Source: Hyphomicrobiales bacterium (GTDB taxonomy: Bacteria > Pseudomonadota > Alphaproteobacteria > Rhizobiales > Rhizobiaceae). From it: a stretch of 64,000 bases of DNA. How positions within the stretch are numbered: the stretch's first letter is position 1; each line of letters opens with the position of its first letter. A model generated the notes under the pieces. It had not been told where the DNA came from. It did not search any database and saw only the letters and a program-made list of their open reading frames with translations. The DNA lies in contig UBQW01000021.1 of assembly GCA_900467745.1 (NCBI GenBank), forward strand, positions 1-64,000. The letters run 5' to 3'. Positions 17,019-25,631 of the stretch are shown here, piece by piece. Both the position numbers and the translations under genes were made by a program.

Positions 17019-17966
17019 TCACTGCTTATAAAAGCCGCTCACGATTTTCTCGCGATAATCGACGCGCGCGGGCGTGATTTTCGATTTGACGAGGAAGTCG
17101 GCCACGGAATCATAGCTTTCATAATCCTTATCCGTGAAGTCACGCATTGTGCAGTCAATTTGCTTGAGAAATTCCAACGTTTGCTCGAGGGGAATTTTTG
17201 CCTGTACGCGTACCGCTTCCGCGGCACGTTGCGGGTCGCGTTTCGTCAAGGCGCACGCATCGGCAAGGGCGGCGTTGATCGCTTCGAGCTTCGATCTGTT
17301 GGATTCCAGCCATGTTCCGTTTGCCGTGACCCAGAAATTATAGACGTAGCCCACGTCTCCACTGGTGGCGAGGATCTTGCCGCCTTGCTTCACAGCGACA
17401 GAGGGAAACGGTTCGAAAAGCCAAAACGCGTCGATGTCTCCGCGCACCAAAAGCGCTGCCATCTCGGGAGGCCCGGCCTTCACTATCTTCAACTGGGTCT
17501 GGTCAAGGCCATATTTTTTTATAGTAAGATTGGCGAGGTACTCCATCGCACCTCCCGGCACGACACCAAGAGACTTGATCGCGCTTGGGTCCGCGATGTC
17601 GCCTTTGCCTGCCATCTTCAGGAACTTGCCCGACTGCGCAACGACAGCGACAGCCTTCACGTCGCCGCGACCCATTCTTATGATCGTGCTCACCTCAGCG
17701 GCGGCGGCGACGTTCACGGTGCCGGCAATAATAGCGTCCAAAGCTTCAGGGCCTGCGGCGAAGTTGGTGAAGCGCACATCGACGTTGTGCTTGGTGAACA
17801 ACCCTTCCTGCTTGGCGACAAAAAAGGCGACATATCCCGGGTCGATCCCGACGCCAATCTCGACTGGTTCGGCTCGAACCTGATGGGCCCCGATGAGTAG
17901 CAGCGCTAGGATACAGCCGGTAAAAGTGCGGCGCCGTTTCTTTAGAGTTTCAGAATAGACCGACAT
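17019..17966 (-). CDS. NMT1/SsuA-type ABC transporter substrate-binding protein
   Basis: The 315-residue protein has a Sec-type signal (K-K-R-R-R then a hydrophobic stretch, cleavage probably after V-R-A near residue 32). The mature NMT1/ThiY-like fold starts V-E-I-G-V-G-I-D-P-G-Y-V-A-F-F-V-A-K-Q-E-G-L-F, followed by N-F-A-A-G-P-E-A and G-D-I-D-A-F-W-L-F-E-P. Family members bind sulfonates, nitrate, pyrimidines, aromatic acids or riboflavin precursors. SD AAGGGG precedes the ATG. It is divergent from the ATPase and permease genes (18457-20075), with which it makes a complete importer. Confidence 0.85.
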   Translation of the reverse strand: MSVYSETLKKRRRTFTGCILALLLIGAHQVRAEPVEIGVGIDPGYVAFFVAKQEGLFTKHNVDVRFTNFAAGPEALDAIIAGTVNVAAAAEVSTIIRMGRGDVKAVAVVAQSGKFLKMAGKGDIADPSAIKSLGVVPGGAMEYLANLTIKKYGLDQTQLKIVKAGPPEMAALLVRGDIDAFWLFEPFPSVAVKQGGKILATSGDVGYVYNFWVTANGTWLESNRSKLEAINAALADACALTKRDPQRAAEAVRVQAKIPLEQTLEFLKQIDCTMRDFTDKDYESYDSVADFLVKSKITPARVDYREKIVSGFYKQ

Positions 17967-18456
17967 TTCATTCCCCTTATTGTTTTTACTTCGCGCCCGA
18001 TAAATGGGTGATTTACATTTGGAGCTTCAGGTCCAAGGATATTTTCGACCCTATTTGTACTTCGCAGGGTATTAGCGCATGCGTATTCTGACGTGACAAC
18101 CTATTCGATCTTATAAGTTCATACGATCATGATATAAATTCGGGTTGAGACGGTCAGCAGCGCGAGGATGACGTCTAAGCGGGCAGCGTGGCAGTTCATC
18201 CACGCGCGGCCCACAGGTCCGTGGATGTGCTCGATTACTCGCACCGCTTAACAGAGGGTGATGGGTGAGGGCCATCTATATATGCCGGCTATGGATTTAT
18301 ATGGCCATTAAGGTTGTGCGTGGCTTTCAAAGTTGCTCTTCTTTCTTCCGGATCTGGAGTGGCACGAACGCGTTCGGAGCTGATTTCTTTTCGCGACAAT
18401 AGAACGTTGTCGAATAGAGGGTGCCAAGATCGATAAACACAAAAAAGGGGATCGAA
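17967..18456. other. Divergent promoter region of the ABC transporter
   Basis: About 490 bp between the binding protein and the ATPase gene. It is AT-rich around 18050-18150 with a short palindrome ATCATGAT near 18127, but it lacks the ATATGA-N4-TCATAT element. No coding sequence was found. Promoters for both directions are expected here. Confidence 0.5.
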
Positions 18457-19254
18457 ATGCAGTGTGGAGTACCTGTTTCACTCAAAAACGTGTCGATACA
18501 AATCGGTGACTTTGAAGTCGCCCATGATATTAATCTGTCGGTTGCGGCAGGAGAGTTCATATGTCTTCTCGGGCCGTCCGGATGCGGAAAATCGACACTG
18601 CTCAATGCTATTGCGGGTTTCGCATCAGTTGCGGGAGACGTGTTGGTCGGGGGCCGGAGCGTTCAAGGTCCGGGAGTTGACAGAGGAGTTGTGTTCCAGA
18701 GCTCAGAGGCTTTGTTCCCGTGGCTGACGGTCCGGGAAAATATAGAGTATGGAGCTCGCATCCGCGGTGTTCCGAAAGGTCAACGAGGCCAGGCGGCTGA
18801 CAGATACATCAAGATGGTTGGGCTCACTCACGCCTCACACAAATACCCCGCCGAGCTGTCCGGTGGGATGCGACAGCGCACTCAGATCGCGCGTGTCCTT
18901 GCAAATGAGCCGGCCGTCATATTGATGGACGAGCCTTTCGGCGCGCTTGATGCACAGACGCGTGAGGTCCTACAGGTCGAACTCGCGAAAATTTCCCGCA
19001 GCACTGGCTCGACAATCGTTTTCGTGACACATGACATCAGTGAAGCTGTGCTCCTCGCCGACAAGATCGTTACGATGACTGCTGGTCCGAGGGCAAGGAT
19101 TAAGACAGTCACCGATGTTGATCTTCAAAGTCCCAGGGATCTCGATGATCCGCGCGCCGTGGAACTGATGCGAATTTTACGCGACGACATAGCAGTTGAA
19201 GTCAATCGGACTCTGGTCGCGCAGGGCCTTGCTGCCGAGGGAGCACTGATATGA
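18457..19254 (+). CDS. ABC transporter ATP-binding protein (SsuB/TauB type)
   Basis: The 265-residue ATPase has Walker A G-P-S-G-C-G-K-S-T near 44, signature L-S-G-G-M-R-Q-R near 141, Walker B V-I-L-M-D-E-P-F-G-A-L-D near 161 and the H-loop in V-T-H-D near 196. The combination with an NMT1 binding protein marks the nitrate/sulfonate/taurine superfamily. The start at 18457 follows AGGGG, and the earlier ATG at 18421 lacks one. Its stop overlaps the permease start by 4 bases (ATGA), so the two are co-translated. Confidence 0.9.
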   Translation: MQCGVPVSLKNVSIQIGDFEVAHDINLSVAAGEFICLLGPSGCGKSTLLNAIAGFASVAGDVLVGGRSVQGPGVDRGVVFQSSEALFPWLTVRENIEYGARIRGVPKGQRGQAADRYIKMVGLTHASHKYPAELSGGMRQRTQIARVLANEPAVILMDEPFGALDAQTREVLQVELAKISRSTGSTIVFVTHDISEAVLLADKIVTMTAGPRARIKTVTDVDLQSPRDLDDPRAVELMRILRDDIAVEVNRTLVAQGLAAEGALI

Positions 19255-20075
19255 GAGAGAAAACTCTAACATCGAAGAGCCTGATCACGGGGCTGGGGCA
19301 CGAAAATTGGCAGTACGCGAAGAAAAAGGCCACGGCCGGTGCTATTACTGCGTGCTCCATACTTGGCGGTTTGCTGCTTTGGCAAATCGCAAGTACTCAG
19401 ATCTCCCCTCTTTTCCTTCCTTCTCCCTCGATAACTCTCGAGGGACTTTACGAGCTCGCCGAGGACGGTACGCTCATGACATCGATTTTGGCATCAAGCC
19501 GAAGGATTCTCATCGGTTGGTTATCGGGTGTGATCGTTGGGATTCCCCTAGGGATGATCATGGGGTATTTTCCGCTTATTCGGAGGTTGTTCGACCCATA
19601 TATCGAGTTTTTTCGTTTCGTCCCGCCGATTGCGTTCGTCACTCTCGCGGTAATCTGGCTTGGACCCGGTGAAGCCTCCAAGGTTGCCCTGATTTTCTAT
19701 ACCACGGTATTCATCGTGACATTGAATGCCTTGGCTGGCACGCTTGCAGTATCCGAACTTCGGATCAAGGCATCGCAGGCGCTGGGCGCAAGCTCCATGC
19801 AGTCACTAGTCACGGTGATCGTGCCTTCAACCATTCCGTACATGATAACCGGCGCGAGAATTGCGATGGGCAATTCGTTTCTGACAATTGTTTCCGCAGA
19901 GATCGTGGCTGCCCAGGAAGGGCTTGGCGCGTTGATCTGGAACGCGCGAAATTTCGGGCGGACGGAGTGGGTTTTCGCGGGCATCCTCACGCTTGGACTT
20001 CTAGGTTACGTCTTTGATCGCGTGCTCAGGTTTATTGCCAGCAGGGCGTTGAAGAGATACGGTATTTCAATGTGA
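19251..20075 (+). CDS. ABC transporter permease (SsuC/TauC type)
   Basis: The 274-residue inner-membrane protein has about six hydrophobic segments, beginning with G-A-I-T-A-C-S-I-L-G-G-L-L-L-W near 27, and the binding-protein-dependent permease loop E-A-S-K-V-A-L-I through E-L-R-I-K-A-S-Q-A-L-G-A-S near 140-180. It is translationally coupled to the ATPase. Together with the binding protein at 17019 it forms a complete importer, probably for the aromatic substrate of this cluster. Substrate specificity cannot be read from the permease. Confidence 0.88.
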   Translation: MREKTLTSKSLITGLGHENWQYAKKKATAGAITACSILGGLLLWQIASTQISPLFLPSPSITLEGLYELAEDGTLMTSILASSRRILIGWLSGVIVGIPLGMIMGYFPLIRRLFDPYIEFFRFVPPIAFVTLAVIWLGPGEASKVALIFYTTVFIVTLNALAGTLAVSELRIKASQALGASSMQSLVTVIVPSTIPYMITGARIAMGNSFLTIVSAEIVAAQEGLGALIWNARNFGRTEWVFAGILTLGLLGYVFDRVLRFIASRALKRYGISM

Positions 20076-20267
20076 CAGGTGCGGAAATTTCAATGCAAGT
20101 GATCCATGGCGTCGGTGTCGATGACCACTTAAGGCGAGGCATTCTGATCACGTCGTCAACAATCCTCGCGGGGTGCCGGGCCGCTCCGCGGGCGACGTTG
20201 CATCCGACTGGTCGCCAAGACGCCGAAAGGTTTCGACGTTACAAACACGGTTCTGTGGGAATTTGAA

Positions 20268-21059
20268 ATGACCAATATTCTAGAGAGTATAAGAAAATAT
20301 AAATTACAAGAAATTGAAGTTGCCAAGGCAGCCGTGCCATTGTCTGAAATCAAGTCTGGCTGCCTCGGCCAGACTAAGACCCGCGGTTTCTACCGTGCAC
20401 TTAAAACGCACCATGAGGCGGGGTCGATTGGGCTGATCGCCGAAATCAAGAGAGCGAGCCCATCGAAGGGAATAATCCGTGGCGACTTTGATCCAGCTGC
20501 GTTGGCCGTTGAATATGAAATGGGCGGGGCTGCTTGTCTCTCCGTACTGACCGACATGCCAAGTTTTGGAGGGTCTCTAAATTACCTTGGCTTAGCCCGA
20601 GATGCCAGCTCGCTTCCCGTGCTTCGAAAGGATTTTATTCTCGATCCATACCAGATGTACGAGGCGCGCTTGTGGGGCGCCGACTGCGTTTTAATCATTA
20701 TGAGGATGCTGAGTGACGATGAAGCGGCGAGGTTGTTTCAGACAGCCGGCGCCCTTGGGATGGATGTTGTGGTTGAGGTTCATGACGAACACGAGGTCGA
20801 GAGAGCACTGAAGCTGCCGGCCAGGATCATAGGGATCAACAACCGTGATCTTGATAGCTTTGAAGTGTCACTCGAAACGAGTGAAAGACTAGCCCCTCTC
20901 GTGCCGGACGATCGTCTGATAGTAAGCGAAAGTGGTATCTTTGATGCGCGTGATTGCCAACGGCTGCGGAAGATTGGCATTAGCTCGTTCCTCGTTGGCG
21001 AGAGTTTGATGAGAGTGAAGAACGTGGCGGAAGCAACAAAAAGGCTTCTCCAGTCTTAA
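20268..21059 (+). CDS. trpC: Indole-3-glycerol-phosphate synthase, cluster-associated copy
   Basis: The 263-residue TIM barrel has the conserved family motifs: [12 protein letters not shown] near 57-68 (general-acid lysine at 61), V-L-R-K-D-F near 118-123, I-G-I-N-N-R-D-L near 188 and S-E-S-G-I near 224. It would convert carboxyphenylamino-deoxyribulose phosphate to indole-3-glycerol phosphate. The motifs are intact, so an active enzyme is plausible. It stands apart from trpD, trpF or trpE, downstream of an ABC transporter and beside a MarR gene, so it is probably a second copy recruited to indole or anthranilate metabolism rather than the biosynthetic one. Confidence 0.88.
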   Translation: MTNILESIRKYKLQEIEVAKAAVPLSEIKSGCLGQTKTRGFYRALKTHHEAGSIGLIAEIKRASPSKGIIRGDFDPAALAVEYEMGGAACLSVLTDMPSFGGSLNYLGLARDASSLPVLRKDFILDPYQMYEARLWGADCVLIIMRMLSDDEAARLFQTAGALGMDVVVEVHDEHEVERALKLPARIIGINNRDLDSFEVSLETSERLAPLVPDDRLIVSESGIFDARDCQRLRKIGISSFLVGESLMRVKNVAEATKRLLQS

Positions 21060-21170
21060 ACATCCGCGCCGAATCGCACGCGGCCTGTAATTATCGAAAG
21101 CTCGGCCAGCATGGAAGGCTGCTCGCCGTTGCGCGATAACCGGCCTCCCGTTAACCGAGCTATCGCGCTT

Positions 21171-21701
21171 TCAGTCGGAGACAGGGGTCACGTCGAGGTT
21201 TTCCAAGATTCTCTGAAGCTTGTCGAAAAGGTCCTTCACCTCTTCATCTCGAAAGCCGGAGATCATGCTTTGAGCATGCTTGGTGGCGGCCGGAGTGAGT
21301 TGACGATAAATTTCCCGTCCATGGTCAGTAAGCCTGACCTCCACCACCCGGGTGTCGCTTGGCAAAGTGTGCCGCTTGACCAAACCGTCGCGCTCCATCT
21401 GGTCGATCAATCGGCTCAAAGCGGACTGAGGTATCAATGTGAGTTTGACCAGTTCTCCGATATTGCGCGGTCCCTTGGTCATTATCACCATCAGGACGCG
21501 CCAGCGTTGAACAGTTACGCCATACGGTCTTAGCCGCTCGAGAAAGCGACTGCTGAGACCCGCGGTCACTAAATGAAAATGGTATGGCAGATAGCGCTCC
21601 AGATCGGACACATCAGCGCCATTAGTGTTCTTTCCATCCTCGGTCATCATGTTTTCCATAGCTTTGAATATGTCGATAGCATGTCGACGATCTTTTTTCA
21701 T
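21171..21701 (-). CDS. MarR-family transcriptional regulator
   Basis: The 176-residue protein has the MarR winged helix: L-P-Y-H-F-H-L-V-T-A-G-L-S near 38, V-T-V-Q-R-W-R-V-L-M-V-I near 62, P-Q-S-A-L-S-R-L-I-D-Q-M-E-R-D-G-L-V in the recognition region near 90, and the wing D-T-R-V-V-E-V-R-L-T near 117. It is divergent from the acyl-CoA ligase gene with the ATATGA-N4-TCATAT element between them. That makes it the best candidate to bind all three copies of the element. MarR repressors typically respond to aromatic acids or their CoA esters. Confidence 0.88.
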   Translation of the reverse strand: MKKDRRHAIDIFKAMENMMTEDGKNTNGADVSDLERYLPYHFHLVTAGLSSRFLERLRPYGVTVQRWRVLMVIMTKGPRNIGELVKLTLIPQSALSRLIDQMERDGLVKRHTLPSDTRVVEVRLTDHGREIYRQLTPAATKHAQSMISGFRDEEVKDLFDKLQRILENLDVTPVSD

Positions 21702-21755
21702 CCTCGTTTCGACAGCTCAAGTTCACGAAACTTCCATTTTCCACTCGACAGAGAA

Positions 21756-21771
21756 ATATGATTTATCATAT
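21756..21771. promoter_or_regulatory. Predicted MarR-type operator ATATGA-N4-TCATAT (copy 3)
   Basis: A perfect inverted repeat with the same arms and spacer length as copy 1, 54 bp upstream of the MarR start and 61 bp upstream of the ligase start. This is the place expected for autoregulation plus control of the divergent catabolic gene. Confidence 0.7.
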
Positions 21772-21832
21772 AACTTGTCCATGCCCAACCACGGGTTTTC
21801 ACAACTGCTATTCAAATTGATAAGGGATAAGC

Positions 21833-23440
21833 ATGACGGGCGCGTTCGATCCTGCAATTGAGTTTCCCGCCGCTCTAAGGACCGTTCCAGCTCTGCTGGA
21901 GCGACAGGTCAGTCGGCATTCAAACCGGACACTCTTCTCATGCCAGGGAACCAGCTGGACATTTCTTGAGGCGTTGGGGCAAGCCGCGGGCTATGCTGGC
22001 ACCCTTATCTCAGCTGGAGTGAAACAGGGCGATCGAGTGGCCGTTATCTGCTCCAACCGCCCGGAGTTTATGTCCGTGTTCCTCGGGTGCGCCTGGATGG
22101 GTGCGGTGTCGGTTCCGATCAACACGGCCTCCCGAGGCTTCCAGTTGCAACACATTCTTTCCAACTCAAAATCCGAGCTACTAGTTATTGAAGAACAGTT
22201 TCTCAACGCCTTAGAAGGTCTCGACTTTGAAAGTCTCGACATAAAAGTGGTTTGGGTGGTAGACGCGGCACCTGAAAAAAGCTCGCGAGCCCTTCCCGTT
22301 CAGGTCGTGTGTTTTCCGCAGGCGGGAGAAGCCGTGGCGGCGGCCACGATCTTGCCGAGCGATCCGCTAACAATCCTTTACACCTCGGGGACGACGGGCC
22401 TCTCGAAAGGTGTGATTTGTCCCCACGGACAGTTCTTCTGGTGGGGTGTCTATACTGGCAGGCAACTAAGCGTGAAGGAAGGGGACATTCTTCATACCCC
22501 ACTCCCCCTGTTCCATACAAACGCGTTAAATTCCTTCTTTCAAGCGCTGATCCACGGTTCCACACAGGTGGTCGAAGCGAAGTTTTCCGTATCCCAGTTT
22601 TGGTCGGTCATGGCTGCTTCAGGTGCAACTATAACCTATCTTCTAGGCGCCATGGTTCCGATGTTGCTGTCAAAGCCGGAGTCGGAACAGGAACGAAATC
22701 ACACCATCAGGGTCGCCTTGGCGCCCGGCGTACCGCAGTATGCGAGCGAGGAATTCCATCGCCGGACCGGAATCATCCTGCTTGAGGGATACGGAACGAC
22801 CGAGAGCAACGCAGTCATTGGCTCGACAACGGAAAACAGGAAAGCCGGATGGGTGGGATGTTTGGTCGATGGCTTTGATGCGATGATCGTGGACGACGAG
22901 GATAATCCCCTGCCCGATGGTCAAGCGGGTGAACTCGTGTTGCGCGCTCGGGAGCCCCACTCGATGGCGCAAGGTTACTACGGAATGCCGGACAAGACCG
23001 TGGAGGTTTGGCGCAATCTTTGGCTCCACACGGGGGACCGAATGGTCCGAGACTCGGACGGCTTCTATCGTTTCGTTGACCGCATGAAGGACGCTATACG
23101 GCGACGCGGCGAAAATATTTCGTCGTACGAGGTCGAGCAGGTTTTAATAGCTCATCCAGCCGTCGCGATCGCCGCGGTCTTTCCGGTGGCTTCCGAGCTC
23201 GCGGAGGATGAAGTCATGGCAGCGATCGTGCTGCGTGAAGGCCATACGCCAAGCCAAGAAGAAATCATACGCTTCTGCGAGGGGAAGATGTCGTACTTCG
23301 CGATACCTCGGTTCATAGATTTTCTTAGTGATCTTCCCAGGACCGAAAATGGAAAAGTGCAGAAATTCAAGCTTCGTGAACGCGGCAGAAATGCAAACAC
23401 TTGGGACCGCGAAGTAGCTGGTATGACATTGCGCCGCTAG
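21833..23440 (+). CDS. AMP-dependent acyl-CoA synthetase/ligase
   Basis: The 535-residue ANL-superfamily protein has the P-loop L-Y-T-S-G-T-T-G-L-S-K-G near 184-195, Y-G-T-T-E near 319, the hinge region H-T-G-D-R near 401 and the terminal adenylation lysine in R-T-E-N-G-K-V-Q-K near 510. It adenylates a carboxylic acid and transfers it to CoA, and resembles the CaiC/benzoate-CoA ligase branch. The ATG is preceded by AAGGGA. Given the thiolase and isatin-hydrolase-like genes, an aryl- or indole-acetate-like substrate is plausible but unproven. It is divergent from MarR with the shared operator. Confidence 0.88.
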   Translation: MTGAFDPAIEFPAALRTVPALLERQVSRHSNRTLFSCQGTSWTFLEALGQAAGYAGTLISAGVKQGDRVAVICSNRPEFMSVFLGCAWMGAVSVPINTASRGFQLQHILSNSKSELLVIEEQFLNALEGLDFESLDIKVVWVVDAAPEKSSRALPVQVVCFPQAGEAVAAATILPSDPLTILYTSGTTGLSKGVICPHGQFFWWGVYTGRQLSVKEGDILHTPLPLFHTNALNSFFQALIHGSTQVVEAKFSVSQFWSVMAASGATITYLLGAMVPMLLSKPESEQERNHTIRVALAPGVPQYASEEFHRRTGIILLEGYGTTESNAVIGSTTENRKAGWVGCLVDGFDAMIVDDEDNPLPDGQAGELVLRAREPHSMAQGYYGMPDKTVEVWRNLWLHTGDRMVRDSDGFYRFVDRMKDAIRRRGENISSYEVEQVLIAHPAVAIAAVFPVASELAEDEVMAAIVLREGHTPSQEEIIRFCEGKMSYFAIPRFIDFLSDLPRTENGKVQKFKLRERGRNANTWDREVAGMTLRR

Positions 23441-24147
23441 GGTGGATGCTGGGCGAAAAGCCGCGTGGTCGCTCCATGAAACTGCGTCAACTAGGCAAAA
23501 GGCCACCACCTCCTTCAACATCGCGAGCATTGTTGCTGATCGCCCGATTATCCTGCTGTCGCGGCATTTAGACAGTCGCACCCACCATGATAAGCGCGTT
23601 GACAGCGCCGCCAGTTAGCACCTTTGCGATGCCAACTGGAAAAGGGACTGCGTGCCTTATTGCAGGGGCTTTGAAGCGGTGGGCGCTGTCCTAGATTGCG
23701 ATCGCGTCTTACCTCTAAGATGAGCTCGGTGTGCGCGGTAAATCGTGATGGTCGTCATTCGCGGTCTTTTTGGGAGTGTGGTGTCGCGTCATTGGCGCGA
23801 TATAGGATCACCGCCATCATGGCGAAGGCCCGCGTGACGATGGAACTTGGTGATGGCGGCCATGCCAAGAGCGGGTTTCGTCGTGGTCGAGTCCAAGTCC
23901 GTTATCCGAAGCTGTCCTCCATCGCCCAGCGATGGCCTCCAACTGAAAGGAGCGTCTGGATGTGGCGTCCCGGTGGGGAGCCATGCAGCGAGGAATGCGG
24001 GATCACCATCGCTAATATCGCGCCGGATCAGTGGGCCACGGGTCCAAGGCCCTGGCTCCAAGAGCCGAAAGGGTGGTCCGATCTAACTTCAAGAAAGCAC
24101 GCTTTGCAGGCTCGGCACGGGGTTCCCTCGACGGCCGTAGGTCTTTG
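23441..24147. other. Gene-free interval
   Basis: About 700 bp between the ligase stop and the IS5 relic. Several open frames are present but none shows a recognisable domain. It probably consists of decayed insertion-sequence and flanking DNA. Confidence 0.45.
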
Positions 24148-24650
24148 ATGACGCGTGGTCGCTACGAACGCACGGACCACGAATTTTCGATTATTTCCCC
24201 TCCCCCACCAAACAAGCCTCGGGGTGTACCTCGGGTCGGTGACGCGCGGGTCCTGAATGGCATCCTTGGTTCTTTCGAGCCGGCTCACCCTGAGCGGAAG
24301 CTCCTGAATGCCACGGGCTGCAAAGCACCTGCTACAACCGCTTCGCGCGTCGCGAACGGCCGGCGTCTGGGATCGTCTTCTTGGAGCCGTTTCAGAGGCC
24401 TATGATGGCGGCATCGTCATGATTGACCCAACCTGTGTTCGCGTTCAAAAGCATACGGCCAGCGAAAAGAGGGATTAAGACGATGGCGGCATGGGACGTT
24501 CCCGCAGCGGGCTCACGAGCAAAATCCACGCGCTCGTCGATGCCGAAGGTCGTCCCGTCAACCCACGGCTGACCGGCGGTCAGGTCGCAGACCGTACCCA
24601 GGCCGATGCGCTGACCGACGACATTGGCGAAGGTCCATCTTTCATCTCCT
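24148..24650 (+). pseudogene. IS5-family transposase relic, multiply frameshifted
   Basis: The N-terminal reading from ATG 24148 gives M-T-R-G-R-Y-E-R-T-D-H-E-F-S-I-I, then P-N-K-P-R-G-V-P-R-V-G-D-A-R-V-L-N-G-I, typical of IS5/IS427-group transposases. Later segments in other frames give A-G-V-W-D-R-L-L (about 24358), M-I-D-P-T-C-V-R-V-Q (about 24419) and M-G-R-S-R-S-G-L-T-S-K-I-H-A-L-V-D-A-E-G-R-P (24491 on). At least two frameshifts and a missing C-terminus make it non-functional. It abuts the 3' end of the MBL gene. Confidence 0.75.
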
Positions 24651-24692
24651 GTCACATTCGCCGACAGCTGTTTCGCGCGGGGCCTCTCGTTA

Positions 24693-25631
24693 CTATTGCA
24701 CGCCGAGAGGCTCAATCTGAAACCCTATCGCTTTATTTCCCTTAATCCGACAGAAGGTAGGGTTGGGAAAGTGATAGGGTGCGATGACCCAACTATCGCG
24801 CGCGCAGGTTTCCAAAAGTTTCATCCGAGTTTGCACCGATTGCTCTGGATTTTTGCAAAAAATCGATGCTGGAACATTGCTGGACAACTGGAGAGGATGA
24901 TGTATCGCGTCTGCCGTGAAGACAATGGTTTCACTACCGCCGCGTAAGATCAAACCTATCATTCCGGGAGTGTGTCCAGGCAGCGCGATCGTTTGAAGAC
25001 CACCCACGATTTCTCCTGGTTGCACCGCCATGTATCCGGGACCGTCGATAATCGGTTTGACACTGTCCTCCCAGGCGCCGTGTAGCAGACGCGACGAACT
25101 GGACGCCGTCCGGGCTATGGTCAACATTGCGTCAAGCTCTTGTGCCGAGGTAACATAGATCGCCGAAGGAAACGTCGGGTGCCAGACTCCGTCGGAACCG
25201 ATAACCGTGTTCCAGCCGACATGGTCGGCATGTAAATGGGTGTTGACGACGATGTTAATGTCGATCGGACTTAAACCAAGACCTTCCAGGATGGCAAGAA
25301 AGGGACCGCTCAACCCGTCCCACGCCGGCCGATCAGGACGGCGCTTACCACTCCCAATCCCCGCGTCGATCAGGATATTCCCAGCACGGGATTGGACAAG
25401 ATAGATATTGAAGCTAAGCGACAGTGTATCAACCAAGCCGTATTCCGAGATCTTCATCGAAGACGCGGGATTTGGCTCTTTTTCCTCGAACCGCACTTCG
25501 CCTATAAGCTGATCGCGCCTCCACTGGACTGGACCGAGATCGGGAATGCAAGTTACAACAGTGTCGTCGTCAAGTTCCAGTTGTTCAAGTGAGATAGGCA
25601 AACCGCTAATCCGGATGTATTTGTGTTTCAT
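24693..25631 (-). CDS. Metallo-beta-lactamase-fold hydrolase
   Basis: The 312-residue protein has the MBL metal motif T-H-L-H-A-D-H near 132-138, with further ligands in G-H-T-P-G-M near 216 and T-A-D-A-I-H-H near 236, and A-P-Y-H-F-P-N-P near 284. It resembles lactonase- and quorum-quenching-type hydrolases, so hydrolysis of a lactone or thioester intermediate is possible. It is the last gene of the minus-strand train and overlaps the stop of the binding-protein gene by 4 bases (ATGA), showing co-translation. Its 3' end lies next to an IS5 relic. Confidence 0.82.
   Translation of the reverse strand: MKHKYIRISGLPISLEQLELDDDTVVTCIPDLGPVQWRRDQLIGEVRFEEKEPNPASSMKISEYGLVDTLSLSFNIYLVQSRAGNILIDAGIGSGKRRPDRPAWDGLSGPFLAILEGLGLSPIDINIVVNTHLHADHVGWNTVIGSDGVWHPTFPSAIYVTSAQELDAMLTIARTASSSSRLLHGAWEDSVKPIIDGPGYMAVQPGEIVGGLQTIALPGHTPGMIGLILRGGSETIVFTADAIHHPLQLSSNVPASIFCKNPEQSVQTRMKLLETCARDSWVIAPYHFPNPTFCRIKGNKAIGFQIEPLGVQ

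Noticed and set aside
16968..17900. Plus-strand open frame of 310 codons
   Set aside because: Antisense to the NMT1-type binding protein, which has a signal peptide and family motifs.
18117..18135. Fourth copy of the MarR operator in the ABC transporter promoter
   Set aside because: ATCATGAT gives a palindrome, but the arms and spacer do not match ATATGA-N4-TCATAT.
20072..20266. 64-codon frame between the ABC permease and trpC
   Set aside because: It starts at the permease stop, has no clear ribosome site and no recognisable domain. Treated as intergenic.
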